DNA of 64,000 nt from Enterococcus lemanii (GTDB lineage Bacteria > Bacillota > Bacilli > Lactobacillales > Enterococcaceae). Location: contig NZ_JAFBFD010000010.1 of the NCBI RefSeq assembly GCF_016909125.1, positions 1-64,000 on the forward strand, given 5' to 3'. The notes below the pieces were generated by a model. That model was not told the DNA's origin. It saw only the letters and a list, made by a program, of their open reading frames with translations, and did no database searches. The stretch's first letter is position 1. The number at the start of each line of letters is the position of its first letter. The position numbers were made by a program, and so were the translations under genes. This document shows positions 20,557-29,976 of the stretch, in pieces.

Positions 20557-23196
20557 ATGAAAAATAAATTACTCTTAATTGACGGCAATAGTGTTGCATT
20601 TCGTGCTTTTTTTGCCTTACACAATTCAATGGATCGTTTTAAAAATAGCAATGGGTTACATACCAATGCTATTTATGCTTTTCATACGATGTTTGATAAC
20701 ATCATGGAAAAAGAAAAACCAACGCATGTTTTAGTTGCTTTTGACGCTGGAAAGACGACTTTTCGACATGAATGGTATGAAGCGTATAAAGATGGACGTT
20801 CAAAAACACCGGGAGAATTTAGAGAACAACTGCCGTATATTCGCGAACTCATTCAAGCTTTAGGGGTGCAGTATTATGAACTGGAGAACTATGAAGCAGA
20901 TGATATTATTGGCACACTTGCAACCAAAGTGAACAAAGAAGAATTTGAAGTGGTTATCTTAACTGGTGATCGCGACTTAACGCAACTTGCTTCAGAAGAT
21001 ATCACTGTTGATATTACGGTTAAAGGCGTGAGCGAAGTTGAATCGTATACACCTGCTTTTATTGCAGAAAAATATCAAGGCCTGACACCAGCACAAATTA
21101 TTGATATGAAGGGTCTCGCGGGTGACGCGTCTGATAATATTCCAGGAGTAACCAAAATTGGTGAAAAAACAGCCATCAAGTTATTAAATCAATATGGGTC
21201 TGTCGAAGGGATTTACGAGAACATTGCTGAGATGAAAAAAAGTAAAATGAAAGAAAACTTAATTCAAGACAAAGAAAAAGCGTTCCTTTCAAAAAAACTG
21301 GCAACGATTCATACCGATTCACCTGTGACCATTCAAGTGGAAGAATTAAAATATGAAGGCAAAGATTTAGAAAAATTAATCCCATTTTATAAAGAAATGA
21401 ACTTTAAATCGTTTTTAGAAAAATTAAATATCCATGAAGTACAAGAAGAATTACCAATGGTTGAATTTATAGAAGTTTCTGAAGTAACAGCGGATATGTT
21501 TACAACGGAAACGGCTTTGTATGTAGAGATGTTAGGCGATAATTACCATACGGAAGCTATCATCGGTCTGGCTTGGAAAAACAAAGACCAAGTGTATGTG
21601 ACGACAGATGTGGCGATTTTGGCACAACCTATAATGGCTGACTGGTTAACCGATTCAGCGAAAAAGAAAACAGTTTATGATTTTAAACGTACAATGGTAG
21701 CCTTAAATAACCATAAGATTCAATTAAAAGGAGTCCATTTTGATATTTTATTAGCTGCCTATTTACTAAATACGACGGATCAAAGCAGTGATATTGCAGA
21801 ATTGGCACAACATTACGGTTATACAGCTATTCAATCGGATGTCGGTATTTATGGGAAAGGGGCTAAAATTGCCGTCCCAGAAAAAGAACGTTTATTTGAC
21901 CATTTGGCGCGAAAAGTAATTGCCATTGAACACTTAACGCCAATATTAACGGAAGAATTAGCTACAAAAGACCAGACGACTTTATTTACTGATATGGAGC
22001 TACCGCTATCTGAAGTCCTAGGTCAGATGGAAATTTTAGGTATCAAAGTGGACGCAAATCGCTTAAACGAAATGAAAGAAGAATTTTCAGAACGATTAAA
22101 GCAAATCGAACAAAAAATTTATGAGCTCGCTGGCGAGGAATTTAATTTAAATTCACCAAAGCAATTAGGTGTTATTTTATTTGAAAAAATGGGCTTGCCC
22201 GTCATAAAAAAAACGAAGACAGGTTATTCCACAGCAGTCGATGTGTTAGAACAACTACGTGAACAAGCACCGATTGTGGATGATATTTTAGTTTATCGTC
22301 AAATTGCTAAAATTCAATCGACTTATATTGAAGGCTTATTGAAGGTCATTCAACCAGACGGACGTATTCATACGCGTTATACGCAAACGTTAACGCAAAC
22401 CGGTCGTTTAAGCTCGGTGGAACCGAACTTACAAAATATACCGATTCGTCTGGAAGAGGGACGGAAAATTCGTCAAGCTTTTGTGCCAAAAGCTGAAGAT
22501 TGGTTCATTTATTCCGCGGATTATTCACAAATTGAATTGCGTGTGCTCGCCCATATTTCTGACGATGATCATTTAAAGCAAGCCTTTATTGAAGGACAAG
22601 ATATTCATACGAGTACGGCGATGCGTGTCTTTGGTATCATGGATGCCGCTGACGTAACGCAAAATATGCGTCGTCAAGCCAAAGCGGTGAATTTTGGTAT
22701 CGTGTATGGTATTTCAGATTATGGTCTTTCACAAAACTTAGGAATTAGTCGAAAAGAAGCACAGCAGTACATTGACACGTATTTTGAGCGTTATCCTGGC
22801 GTCAAGAAATATATGGAAGAAATTGTCCGTGAAGCCAAAGATAACGGTTATGTTGAGACATTGTTCCACCGTCGTCGTTATTTACCAGACATTAATTCGC
22901 GCAATTTTAATTTACGTTCATTTGCCGAAAGAACAGCGATTAACTCACCGATTCAAGGAAGTGCCGCTGACATTATTAAAATTGCTATGATCGAATTAGA
23001 AAAACGGTTGGCAGAAGAACAAATGACAGCGAAAATGCTTTTACAAGTTCATGATGAATTAGTTTTTGAAGTGCCAGAAAATGAATTAGAAAAGCTGAAT
23101 TTAATTATTAAAGAAATCATGGAAAGTGCAGTGTCATTAAGTGTACCGCTGATTGTAGATAGCAGTTGGGGAAAAACGTGGTATGATGCCAAATAA
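20557..23196 (+). CDS. polA: DNA polymerase I
   Basis: An 879-residue repair and Okazaki-fragment polymerase. The 5'-3' exonuclease domain (1-290) has ILTGDRDLTQL and GLAGDASDNIPGV. The central 3'-5' exonuclease-like domain lacks the catalytic DxE (ALYVEMLGD occupies the place of motif I), so proofreading is predicted to be absent, as in other Firmicute Pol I. The polymerase domain carries motif A DYSQIELR near residue 657, the O-helix RRQAKAVNFGIVYG and motif C LQVHDELVFE. ATG with GAGGAG. First gene of polA-mutM-coaE. Confidence 0.98.
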   Translation: MKNKLLLIDGNSVAFRAFFALHNSMDRFKNSNGLHTNAIYAFHTMFDNIMEKEKPTHVLVAFDAGKTTFRHEWYEAYKDGRSKTPGEFREQLPYIRELIQALGVQYYELENYEADDIIGTLATKVNKEEFEVVILTGDRDLTQLASEDITVDITVKGVSEVESYTPAFIAEKYQGLTPAQIIDMKGLAGDASDNIPGVTKIGEKTAIKLLNQYGSVEGIYENIAEMKKSKMKENLIQDKEKAFLSKKLATIHTDSPVTIQVEELKYEGKDLEKLIPFYKEMNFKSFLEKLNIHEVQEELPMVEFIEVSEVTADMFTTETALYVEMLGDNYHTEAIIGLAWKNKDQVYVTTDVAILAQPIMADWLTDSAKKKTVYDFKRTMVALNNHKIQLKGVHFDILLAAYLLNTTDQSSDIAELAQHYGYTAIQSDVGIYGKGAKIAVPEKERLFDHLARKVIAIEHLTPILTEELATKDQTTLFTDMELPLSEVLGQMEILGIKVDANRLNEMKEEFSERLKQIEQKIYELAGEEFNLNSPKQLGVILFEKMGLPVIKKTKTGYSTAVDVLEQLREQAPIVDDILVYRQIAKIQSTYIEGLLKVIQPDGRIHTRYTQTLTQTGRLSSVEPNLQNIPIRLEEGRKIRQAFVPKAEDWFIYSADYSQIELRVLAHISDDDHLKQAFIEGQDIHTSTAMRVFGIMDAADVTQNMRRQAKAVNFGIVYGISDYGLSQNLGISRKEAQQYIDTYFERYPGVKKYMEEIVREAKDNGYVETLFHRRRYLPDINSRNFNLRSFAERTAINSPIQGSAADIIKIAMIELEKRLAEEQMTAKMLLQVHDELVFEVPENELEKLNLIIKEIMESAVSLSVPLIVDSSWGKTWYDAK

Positions 23197-23211
23197 AGAA
23201 AGGTGGATCTT

Positions 23212-24048
23212 ATGCCTGAATTACCAGAAGTAGAAACGGTTCGAAAAGGATTAAGCCGACTGGTGTTAAACAAAGTCATTGAATCCGTTGATGTTTTTTG
23301 GCCGAGAATTATTGAAAGGCCAGAAGTGGAAGAGTTTAAAATGTTATTAGTTGGCCAAAAAATTGAACGAGTCGATCGTCGAGGGAAATTTTTAATCTTT
23401 AAATTAACAAATTTTGATTTGATTTCTCATTTAAGAATGGAAGGGAAATATGAATTTACGCCTACTCAAAAAGAAGAGTCTCCTTCAAAGCATGTCCATG
23501 TGATTTTCCATTTTAGTGATCAAAGTCAATTAGCGTATAATGATGTTCGTAAGTTTGGTCGAATGGCGCTTGTGCCGAAAAATCAAAGTCACGATTATAA
23601 AGGGATTCGATTGCTTGGCGTCGAACCGGTAGCACCAGATTTTCAAGTGGAAGTATTTTATCAACAATTAACGAAATCAAGTATGGCTATAAAACCCCTT
23701 TTGTTAGGGCAAAAAGTTGTCGTTGGTCTAGGGAATATTTATGTTGATGAAGCTTTATGGCAAGCTAAAATTCATCCAGAAACACGTGCGAACAGCTTAA
23801 CTTATGAAGAAGCGCAACACTTGCATGAAGCAATTATTGAGGTTTTAGCAAAAGCGGTAGAAGCAGGAGGGACAACGATTCGTTCTTATGTCGGAGCTTT
23901 AGGAGAGGTTGGGACTTTCCAAGTCGCTTTAAATGCATACGGCCAAACAAATGAGCCTTGTCCACGCTGTCTAACCCCAATTGAAAAAATAAAAGTGGCA
24001 CAACGCGGCACACACTTTTGTCCGAAGTGCCAAATAAGAAAAGGGTGA
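23212..24048 (+). CDS. mutM: Formamidopyrimidine-DNA glycosylase
   Basis: A 278-residue base-excision enzyme that removes 8-oxoguanine and formamidopyrimidines and cuts the abasic site. The mature N-terminus PELPEVETV supplies the catalytic Pro and Glu; LGNIYVDEALW, the helix-two-turn-helix and the C-terminal zinc finger (CPRC and CPKC) are all present. ATG at 23212 with AAGGTGG upstream is required to place Pro second; the open frame from 23203 would not give an active enzyme. 15 bp after polA. Confidence 0.97.
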   Translation: MPELPEVETVRKGLSRLVLNKVIESVDVFWPRIIERPEVEEFKMLLVGQKIERVDRRGKFLIFKLTNFDLISHLRMEGKYEFTPTQKEESPSKHVHVIFHFSDQSQLAYNDVRKFGRMALVPKNQSHDYKGIRLLGVEPVAPDFQVEVFYQQLTKSSMAIKPLLLGQKVVVGLGNIYVDEALWQAKIHPETRANSLTYEEAQHLHEAIIEVLAKAVEAGGTTIRSYVGALGEVGTFQVALNAYGQTNEPCPRCLTPIEKIKVAQRGTHFCPKCQIRKG

Positions 24049-24052
24049 GCCG

Positions 24053-24649
24053 ATGGGATTTGTATTAGGACTCACAGGCGGCATCGCGAGTGGCAAAAGT
24101 ACGGTGCTCCAATTTTTCAAAGATTATCACTTTCCAATTGTAGATGGGGATCAAATTGCTCGTGAAATTGTTCGAGTTGGACAACCCGCCTTAGCAGCGC
24201 TTGTCGCACATTTTGGCCAAGAAATTTTGTTAGAAAACAAGGAGTTGGACCGAAAGAAGTTAGGTGCGCTGATCTTTGCTGATGCGACTAAAAGAAAAGA
24301 ATTAGATGCTTTGTTAAATCCTTTCTTAAGAAAAGCAATCTACCAAGAAGTCGAAAAGAAAAAAAAGCAAGCGGCGTTAACCGTTGTCGATCTGCCTTTA
24401 CTCTATGAAGGGCATTACGAAAGACTAATGGATCAAGTCGCCGTTGTTTACTTACCAAAAGAAAGTCAAATGCAACGTCTAATGCAAAGAGATAACTTGT
24501 CAAAAGAGGCAGCGGAACAACGAATCGCTAGTCAAATGTCAATTGAAGAAAAAAAAGAGCGCGCCGATATTCTTTTTGATAATCGAGGAAGTTTGGCTGA
24601 AACAAAGCAACAAGTCAACACTTGGTTAAAAGGTCAAGGATTTTTGTAA
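24053..24649 (+). CDS. coaE: Dephospho-CoA kinase
   Basis: A 198-residue P-loop kinase for the last step of coenzyme A synthesis. Walker A GGIASGKST, the DGDQIAREIV substrate motif and VVDLPLLYE (Walker B) are clear. It follows mutM by 4 bp; the polA-mutM-coaE order is standard for Firmicutes. Confidence 0.96.
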   Translation: MGFVLGLTGGIASGKSTVLQFFKDYHFPIVDGDQIAREIVRVGQPALAALVAHFGQEILLENKELDRKKLGALIFADATKRKELDALLNPFLRKAIYQEVEKKKKQAALTVVDLPLLYEGHYERLMDQVAVVYLPKESQMQRLMQRDNLSKEAAEQRIASQMSIEEKKERADILFDNRGSLAETKQQVNTWLKGQGFL

Positions 24650-24660
24650 AAAAACATTAA

Positions 24661-24687
24661 AAAACTCTAGGAAACTAGGGTTTTTTT
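24661..24687 (+). terminator. Terminator after coaE
   Basis: Ten-pair stem AAAACTCTAG / CTAGGGTTTT (one G-U) with GAAA tetraloop and TTT tail. Confidence 0.85.
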
Positions 24688-24718
24688 GCGACTTAGATGA
24701 AATTAGAATGAAAAACCA

Positions 24719-24727
24719 TGTTATAAT
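24719..24727 (+). promoter_or_regulatory. Extended -10 promoter of nrdR-dnaB-dnaI
   Basis: TGTTATAAT at 24719-24727, 54 bp upstream of nrdR. Confidence 0.5.
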
Positions 24728-24780
24728 ATAACTAAGGATGAAAAAAATATGTCCGAGAAAGAGAGAAATGAGGTGGGAAG

Positions 24781-25248
24781 ATGCAGTGCCCAAAATGTCA
24801 TCATAATAGTTCGAAAGTAATTGATAGTCGTCAAGCCGATGATGGACGCGCGATTCGTCGTCGTAGAGAGTGCGAAAAATGCGGATTCCGTTTTACTACT
24901 TTTGAAAGAGTTGAAGAAACACCCCTATTAGTAATTAAGAAAAATGGTACCCGTGAAGAATTTAACCGCGAGAAAATTTTAAGAGGATTAGTCCGTTCAG
25001 CTGAAAAAAGACCTGTTACGATGGATCAAATGGAAAGAATTGTTGATCAAGTCGAAAGAAAAATTCGAGAATCTGGAGACAATGAGATTCCAACACATTT
25101 AATTGGAGAATATGTGATGGAATACTTGGTTGATTTAGACGAAATTGCTTATATTCGTTTTGCTAGTGTCTATCGTCAATTTAAAGATATGTCCGTGTTC
25201 TTAAAGGAATTACAAGATATTGTTGAAAAGGCGAAAGAGAAAAATTAA
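24781..25248 (+). CDS. nrdR: Transcriptional repressor NrdR
   Basis: A 155-residue repressor of ribonucleotide reductase genes that senses ATP/dATP. The zinc ribbon is formed by CPKC near the start and CEKCGFRF, followed by TTFERVEE and the ATP-cone domain ([16 protein letters not shown]). Length is exactly typical. It precedes dnaB and dnaI as in other Bacilli, linking dNTP supply control with replication restart genes. Confidence 0.97.
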   Translation: MQCPKCHHNSSKVIDSRQADDGRAIRRRRECEKCGFRFTTFERVEETPLLVIKKNGTREEFNREKILRGLVRSAEKRPVTMDQMERIVDQVERKIRESGDNEIPTHLIGEYVMEYLVDLDEIAYIRFASVYRQFKDMSVFLKELQDIVEKAKEKN

Positions 25249-25266
25249 AAGAAAAGGGGAGTTGCT

Positions 25267-26667
25267 GTGAAACATGCATTAGAAGAAATTAAACCGAACG
25301 CTATTTATCAGGTTTTTAAAGCCCTCCCCTTAACCAGTGATGGACAAAAGAGTTTAATGCATTTGTATCAACCAATTATTGGTGCGAACGCCTTATCCTT
25401 GTATTACCACTTACTAGGGGATGCCTTTGACTCGGTCGAGCAAGAGTTTACCCACTTGGATTGTTTAAATTTGTTAAACGTTGGAATGGATGATTTTTAT
25501 GCGGCGAGAAGAAGGCTTGAAGGTATGGGGCTTTTGACTGTCTACGAAAAAGAAGATACGGAGTTTGGTAAGCTTTTTTTGTATCAATTAGAAGAACCAG
25601 TTAACCCGCAATCTTTTATTCAAGACATGACTTATAGCTTTTTATTGCATCAAGCAATTGGCAAAAGGCGCTTTGAACAAATGATTCGTCGCTTTGAACC
25701 CAAAACAATTGATTTGACGAATTATGTGAATACGACAGCTAATTTTACCCAAGTTTATGGACAATTAGATTTGGACCGCTTTGCTCAAGAAGCACCGCAA
25801 CTAGAATTGACTGCTCAAGGATTTAAGGAAGAAAAAAATAAATCACTTCAAGTGGCAGAAAATTTATTAGATTGGGATTTCCTATTTCAATTGGCCCAAA
25901 AGAAATTTATTGCAAAAGAAAACTTTACTGCTGAATTTCGTTTGCAGCTGAGTGTGTATGCTAGCTTGTATGGTTACAAAGAAATGGAATTAATTGAATT
26001 GCTCACTCAAGTGGTCGCACTTGATACGGGCCTAGTGAATCCAAATGATTTTAGACGTCTAATTGAAAAAAATCAGCTGCAAAAACCCAAAAAAGAACAA
26101 CAAGCTTCACAAAATAGTCGCCAAGACGTTGAACGTTATCGCCAGTTAAGTCAAAAAGGCTTTACGCAACGAGACTTAAACTTAATCAAAATTAGTGAAG
26201 AAACGGCACCGAGTGATTTCTTACAAGCGATTAAATTAGAAAAAAACAGTTTTGTAACCGATAGTGAAATCCGCTTACTCAAAACATTAATTGAACGCAC
26301 GCCCTTAACCAATGCAGTCATTAATATTTTAATTCATTATGTTTTAGTGATTCAAAATAATAGTACTTTACAAGAGCGTTTTGTCACAACGATTGCGGCC
26401 AACTGGTCAGAAAAAGGTTTTAAAACCCCTGAAATGGCAATTGAATACGTTCGACAATATGTCCGTGAATCGAAAGAAAAGCAAAGAGAAAAAGAAGAAA
26501 AGAAACAAACACAAGCCAAGCGAACGTATGCGAAAACGCCTGTACGAAATGAAGTATTACCAGAGTGGATTATTGAACCAAAAGAAATTAAGGAAGATCC
26601 AGAAAAACAAGCAGCGATTCAACGTCGCTTGCAAGAATACTTAAAACGCAAAGAAGGTGAGCAGTGA
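25267..26667 (+). CDS. dnaB: Replication initiation and membrane attachment protein DnaB
   Basis: A 466-residue Firmicute DnaB, a helicase-loading primosome component unrelated to E. coli DnaB. The N-terminal winged-helix region (LTSDGQKSLMHLYQPIIGANALSLY, first part) and later DnaB/DnaD C-terminal domain (LLKTLIERTPLTNAVINILIHYV, with AANWSEKGFKTPEMA) are visible, then a charged Lys/Glu linker and tail. GTG at 25267 follows AGGGGAG. Its stop overlaps the dnaI start, which suggests coupled translation. Confidence 0.93.
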   Translation: MKHALEEIKPNAIYQVFKALPLTSDGQKSLMHLYQPIIGANALSLYYHLLGDAFDSVEQEFTHLDCLNLLNVGMDDFYAARRRLEGMGLLTVYEKEDTEFGKLFLYQLEEPVNPQSFIQDMTYSFLLHQAIGKRRFEQMIRRFEPKTIDLTNYVNTTANFTQVYGQLDLDRFAQEAPQLELTAQGFKEEKNKSLQVAENLLDWDFLFQLAQKKFIAKENFTAEFRLQLSVYASLYGYKEMELIELLTQVVALDTGLVNPNDFRRLIEKNQLQKPKKEQQASQNSRQDVERYRQLSQKGFTQRDLNLIKISEETAPSDFLQAIKLEKNSFVTDSEIRLLKTLIERTPLTNAVINILIHYVLVIQNNSTLQERFVTTIAANWSEKGFKTPEMAIEYVRQYVRESKEKQREKEEKKQTQAKRTYAKTPVRNEVLPEWIIEPKEIKEDPEKQAAIQRRLQEYLKRKEGEQ

Positions 26668-27596
26668 TGGAAAATATTAGTCAAAAGCTAAACCATTTAT
26701 TAGACCAAAAAAATTATCGTAGTCAGTTTCAAGAAATGATGGAAGAAGTGCTGGCTCATCCAGATGTTGTCGCCTTCATGCAAGAGTATCAAGAAGTTTT
26801 AACAAAAAGTGATATCGAGCGTAGTTATGCGAAACTATATGAATTCGTGCAAGAAAAACAAAAATTTGAAACAAATGGTCAAGGGATGATTGCCCCAGGC
26901 TATGAACCACGTTTGACATTAAATTATCATACAATTGACGTGACGTATGTTCCGACAAAAGATTTACTCTTACGGAAACATCAAGAAGAAGTTTTAGGTC
27001 GCATTCAAGCATTAAATATGCCTAAAGACATTCAAAATGCAAAGTTTAGTAATTTTGAAGGAACAACTGGACGTGGCGAAGCATTGATGGCCGGGATGGA
27101 CTTTGTCGAAACCTATAAAAAGCAACCGCAAAGTTTTCATAAAGGTTTGTATTTAGTGGGTAGCTTTGGGGTAGGTAAAACGTATTTGTTAGGGGCAATT
27201 GCGCGAGAGTTGGCAGAAAGTGGTTTTTCAACCACGTTAGTTCATTTTCCAACCTTTGTCGGTGACATGAAACAAGCCATCGCTAAGAATTTAGTCGGTG
27301 AAAAGTTAAATGCCATCAAAAAAGCGCCCATCCTAATGATGGATGACATTGGTGCAGAACCAATGAGTAGTTGGATTCGTGACGAAGTTTTTGGGGTGAT
27401 TTTGCAGCACCGTATGCAAGAGCAACTGCCGACTTTTTTTAGTTCGAATTTTCCGATGAGTGGCTTGGAGCAACATTTAGCAGTGTCGCAACAAGGAGAC
27501 AATGAGCCACTAAAGGCGAAGCGAATCATGGAACGAATTCGCTACTTAACCAAAGAAATAGAAATGTCAGGAGTCAATCGTCGCAATCCGCATTAA
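26667..27596 (+). CDS. dnaI: Primosomal protein DnaI, helicase loader
   Basis: A 309-residue AAA+ ATPase that loads the replicative helicase DnaC with DnaB and DnaD. N-terminal DnaI-specific domain (about 1-95), then ATPase with Walker A GSFGVGKTY near residue 170, Walker B ILMMDDIGAE and the sensor region FFSSNFPM. ATG at 26667 overlaps the dnaB stop by one base; an in-frame GTG one codon earlier is possible. Confidence 0.95.
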   Translation: MENISQKLNHLLDQKNYRSQFQEMMEEVLAHPDVVAFMQEYQEVLTKSDIERSYAKLYEFVQEKQKFETNGQGMIAPGYEPRLTLNYHTIDVTYVPTKDLLLRKHQEEVLGRIQALNMPKDIQNAKFSNFEGTTGRGEALMAGMDFVETYKKQPQSFHKGLYLVGSFGVGKTYLLGAIARELAESGFSTTLVHFPTFVGDMKQAIAKNLVGEKLNAIKKAPILMMDDIGAEPMSSWIRDEVFGVILQHRMQEQLPTFFSSNFPMSGLEQHLAVSQQGDNEPLKAKRIMERIRYLTKEIEMSGVNRRNPH

Positions 27597-27647
27597 TTAA
27601 ATGGTGTAGTTGCGATTAAAAGTTATTATTTTTAGGAGGAATTTTAG

Positions 27648-28079
27648 ATGAGAAAAATATTAATGGCAAGTTTTTTATTTGTAACAGTCGGCGTATTAAC
27701 GGCTTGTTCGACAGCAAATAATACAAAACCAAGTGAAACAACGCCCTCATCAACAGTTGCATCGTCTAGTACGGAAGAAGAAAAAACAGCGATCTTCACC
27801 GCAACAGTAAAAGAAGTCACGGAACTTGATACAAAAGAAAAAGCCATCCAAGTTCTTTTAGAAAACCCTGAGAATGTTGAAAATGCTGAAGACATGTTAG
27901 TCTCGTTTAAAGATGGCGTGGCATTGAATTTAGATCCGACCACTTTTGAGTTTGATCAAAGTGATTTAATTGTAGGAACTAAAATCCAGGTAACTGTAAG
28001 TGAACATGCACCAATGACCATGTCAATTCCCCCACAAATTCCAGGTAATGCGATTTTCTTAGTAGAAATCGTCAAATAA
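27648..28079 (+). CDS. Small secreted lipoprotein, unknown function
   Basis: A 143-residue protein with a type II signal peptide: basic MRK, hydrophobic stretch, lipobox LTAC with the Cys at residue 20. A Ser/Thr-rich linker (about 22-45) leads to a compact beta-rich domain (FTATVKEVTELDTKEKAIQV to the end), which could be an OB-like fold. No catalytic motif is seen. ATG with AGGAGGA. It sits between dnaI and trmK and ends at a terminator. Confidence 0.75.
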   Translation: MRKILMASFLFVTVGVLTACSTANNTKPSETTPSSTVASSSTEEEKTAIFTATVKEVTELDTKEKAIQVLLENPENVENAEDMLVSFKDGVALNLDPTTFEFDQSDLIVGTKIQVTVSEHAPMTMSIPPQIPGNAIFLVEIVK

Positions 28080-28092
28080 AATAACAGTGAAT

Positions 28093-28125
28093 AAGAAGGA
28101 GCGGTGTTTTTAGCCTCCTTCTTTT
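28093..28125 (+). terminator. Terminator between lipoprotein gene and trmK
   Basis: Stem AAGAAGGAG / CTCCTTCTT with T-rich tail, 24 bp before the trmK start. Confidence 0.8.
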
Positions 28126-28148
28126 CGTCACGCTGGAGGAAATATATA

Positions 28149-28847
28149 TTGAATGAACAAGTTTTATCTAAACGTTTACAACGAGTTGGCGCGAATGTTC
28201 CAAAAGATGCGCACTTAGCCGATATCGGTTCCGATCATGCTTATTTACCGACTTATTTAATGTTAAAGGGAAAGATTAAATTTGCCGTGGCTGGTGAAGT
28301 CGTTCAAGGCCCTTATGAGTCTGCTTTAAAACAAGTTGCTAAAAATCAATTAAGCAATAAAATTATAGTTCGCCTAGCAAATGGCTTAGCGGCTATTCAA
28401 CCAGAAGACCAAATTTCAGCCATCACGATTGCAGGGATGGGTGGTAGTTTAATTCGTCAAATTTTAACAGAAGGTTTAGCGAATGGGCAATTGCGTAAAG
28501 AAGAAAAGTTGATTTTACAACCGAATGTTGGTGAAATGACGTTACGTCAGTGGCTTGTTTTAGAAGGTTATGAAATTAGTCATGAAGAAATTTTGGAAGA
28601 AAACCAAAAGATATACGAAATCATCGTGGCCAAGCCAAACCAGCCGAAAGTCTATACTGAACAAGAATTATTTTTTGGGCCATGTTTGTTAAAAGAACGA
28701 AATGAAATCTTTTTAAAAAAATGGGGCCGTGAACTTAAAAATAAAAAGCGCGTACTCGATCAATTATTAAAAGCACAAAAGACACCAAATGAAAAAATCA
28801 ATGAAGTGAAAAAACAACTACAATGGATTGAGGAGGTGCTGACGTAA
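28149..28847 (+). CDS. trmK: tRNA (adenine22-N1)-methyltransferase TrmK
   Basis: A 232-residue Rossmann methyltransferase that makes m1A22 in tRNA. SAM loop LADIGSDHAYLPTYL, then VAGEVVQGPYESA, and the family IAGMGGSLI motif with the NPPY-like position LQPNVG. A C-terminal helical coiled-coil follows. TTG at 28149 is chosen because GGAGG (28135-28139) precedes it; the longer open frame would start inside the upstream terminator. Overlaps the next gene by one base, a pair conserved in Firmicutes. Confidence 0.93.
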   Translation: MNEQVLSKRLQRVGANVPKDAHLADIGSDHAYLPTYLMLKGKIKFAVAGEVVQGPYESALKQVAKNQLSNKIIVRLANGLAAIQPEDQISAITIAGMGGSLIRQILTEGLANGQLRKEEKLILQPNVGEMTLRQWLVLEGYEISHEEILEENQKIYEIIVAKPNQPKVYTEQELFFGPCLLKERNEIFLKKWGRELKNKKRVLDQLLKAQKTPNEKINEVKKQLQWIEEVLT

Positions 28848-29965
28848 TGGTCTATGGTCTTGACTTCATCAATCATTTTGAAAAATATTGTCCTCAGTGG
28901 TTAGCAGAAGAAGGAGATCCGGTTGGTCTACATATCGGTTGTTTGAAGCGCGAAATCAAGCGCATTATGGTGACGCTAGATGTTCGTCCAGAAGTCGTTG
29001 AAGAAGCCATTGCCAAAAAAATCGATTTAATCATTGCTAAACATCCACCGATTTTCCGACCAATTGCTCGTCTGACGCCTGACACGCCGCAAAATAAAAT
29101 GTATTTTGATTTAATTAAACATGATATTGCAGTCTATGCGGCTCATACGAATATGGATATTATCCCAGATGGATTAAATGATTGGTTTTGTGAAGCGTTA
29201 GAAATAAATGTAGAAGATTATTTAGTGAAAACGCACGAAGTAAAATGGCTCAAACTGATTGTCTATACACCAAAAGAGCAGGCAAACCAAATGCGTCAAG
29301 TACTGGGGAACGCTGGTGCTGGCGAACAAGGAAACTATTATCATACAAGCTACTCAATGAATGGCTTAGGGCGTTTTACACCAAATGACCAAGCAACTCC
29401 TGCGATTGGTCAGATTAATCAAGCGGAGACGGTCGAAGAAGAACGAATTGAAGTGATCTTACCCGAACCTTTAAGCACCATCGTTTTAACGGCAATGAAA
29501 GAAGCACATCCTTATGAAGAACCGGCATATGATTTAATCAAACTTGAAAATCCACCGAAAACGTATGGTTTAGGAAGAATCGGTCGCTTAAAAGAGCCAG
29601 TTTTACTAGAAACGTTTGTTAAAAAAGTCCGCACAACCTTTGCGTTAGATGGCTTACGTTTGATTGAGCCACCGATTAAAAAAGAATACGTGCAAAAAAT
29701 TGCCATTTGTGGTGGTTCGGGCGAGAAGTTTTATCCAGCTGCCCTTCAAAAAGGCGCAGACGTGTACTTAACAGGGGATGTTTATTATCATACCGCACAT
29801 GATATGCAAGCAGACGGTTTGACAGTGATTGACCCTGGGCACCATATTGAGAAATTATGTGTGCCAAAGCTGATTGAGAAAATGGAAAATTGGAAATTAA
29901 CAGAAGGTTGGGACGTTGAATTGCTTGCTTCAAAAACGAATACAAATCCCTTCCAATATTATTAG
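28847..29965 (+). CDS. Nif3-like dinuclear metal center protein
   Basis: A 372-residue protein of the Nif3/YqfO family, also known as GTP cyclohydrolase I type 2-like. The metal ligand motifs are KHPPIFRP and YAAHTNMD in the N-terminal part, and [10 protein letters not shown] plus DPGHHIEK at the C-terminal part, which bracket an inserted PII/CutA-like domain (about residues 130-230). The biochemical role of the family is unsettled. ATG overlaps the trmK stop. Confidence 0.9.
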   Translation: MVYGLDFINHFEKYCPQWLAEEGDPVGLHIGCLKREIKRIMVTLDVRPEVVEEAIAKKIDLIIAKHPPIFRPIARLTPDTPQNKMYFDLIKHDIAVYAAHTNMDIIPDGLNDWFCEALEINVEDYLVKTHEVKWLKLIVYTPKEQANQMRQVLGNAGAGEQGNYYHTSYSMNGLGRFTPNDQATPAIGQINQAETVEEERIEVILPEPLSTIVLTAMKEAHPYEEPAYDLIKLENPPKTYGLGRIGRLKEPVLLETFVKKVRTTFALDGLRLIEPPIKKEYVQKIAICGGSGEKFYPAALQKGADVYLTGDVYYHTAHDMQADGLTVIDPGHHIEKLCVPKLIEKMENWKLTEGWDVELLASKTNTNPFQYY

Positions 29966-29976
29966 GAGCGAACAAA

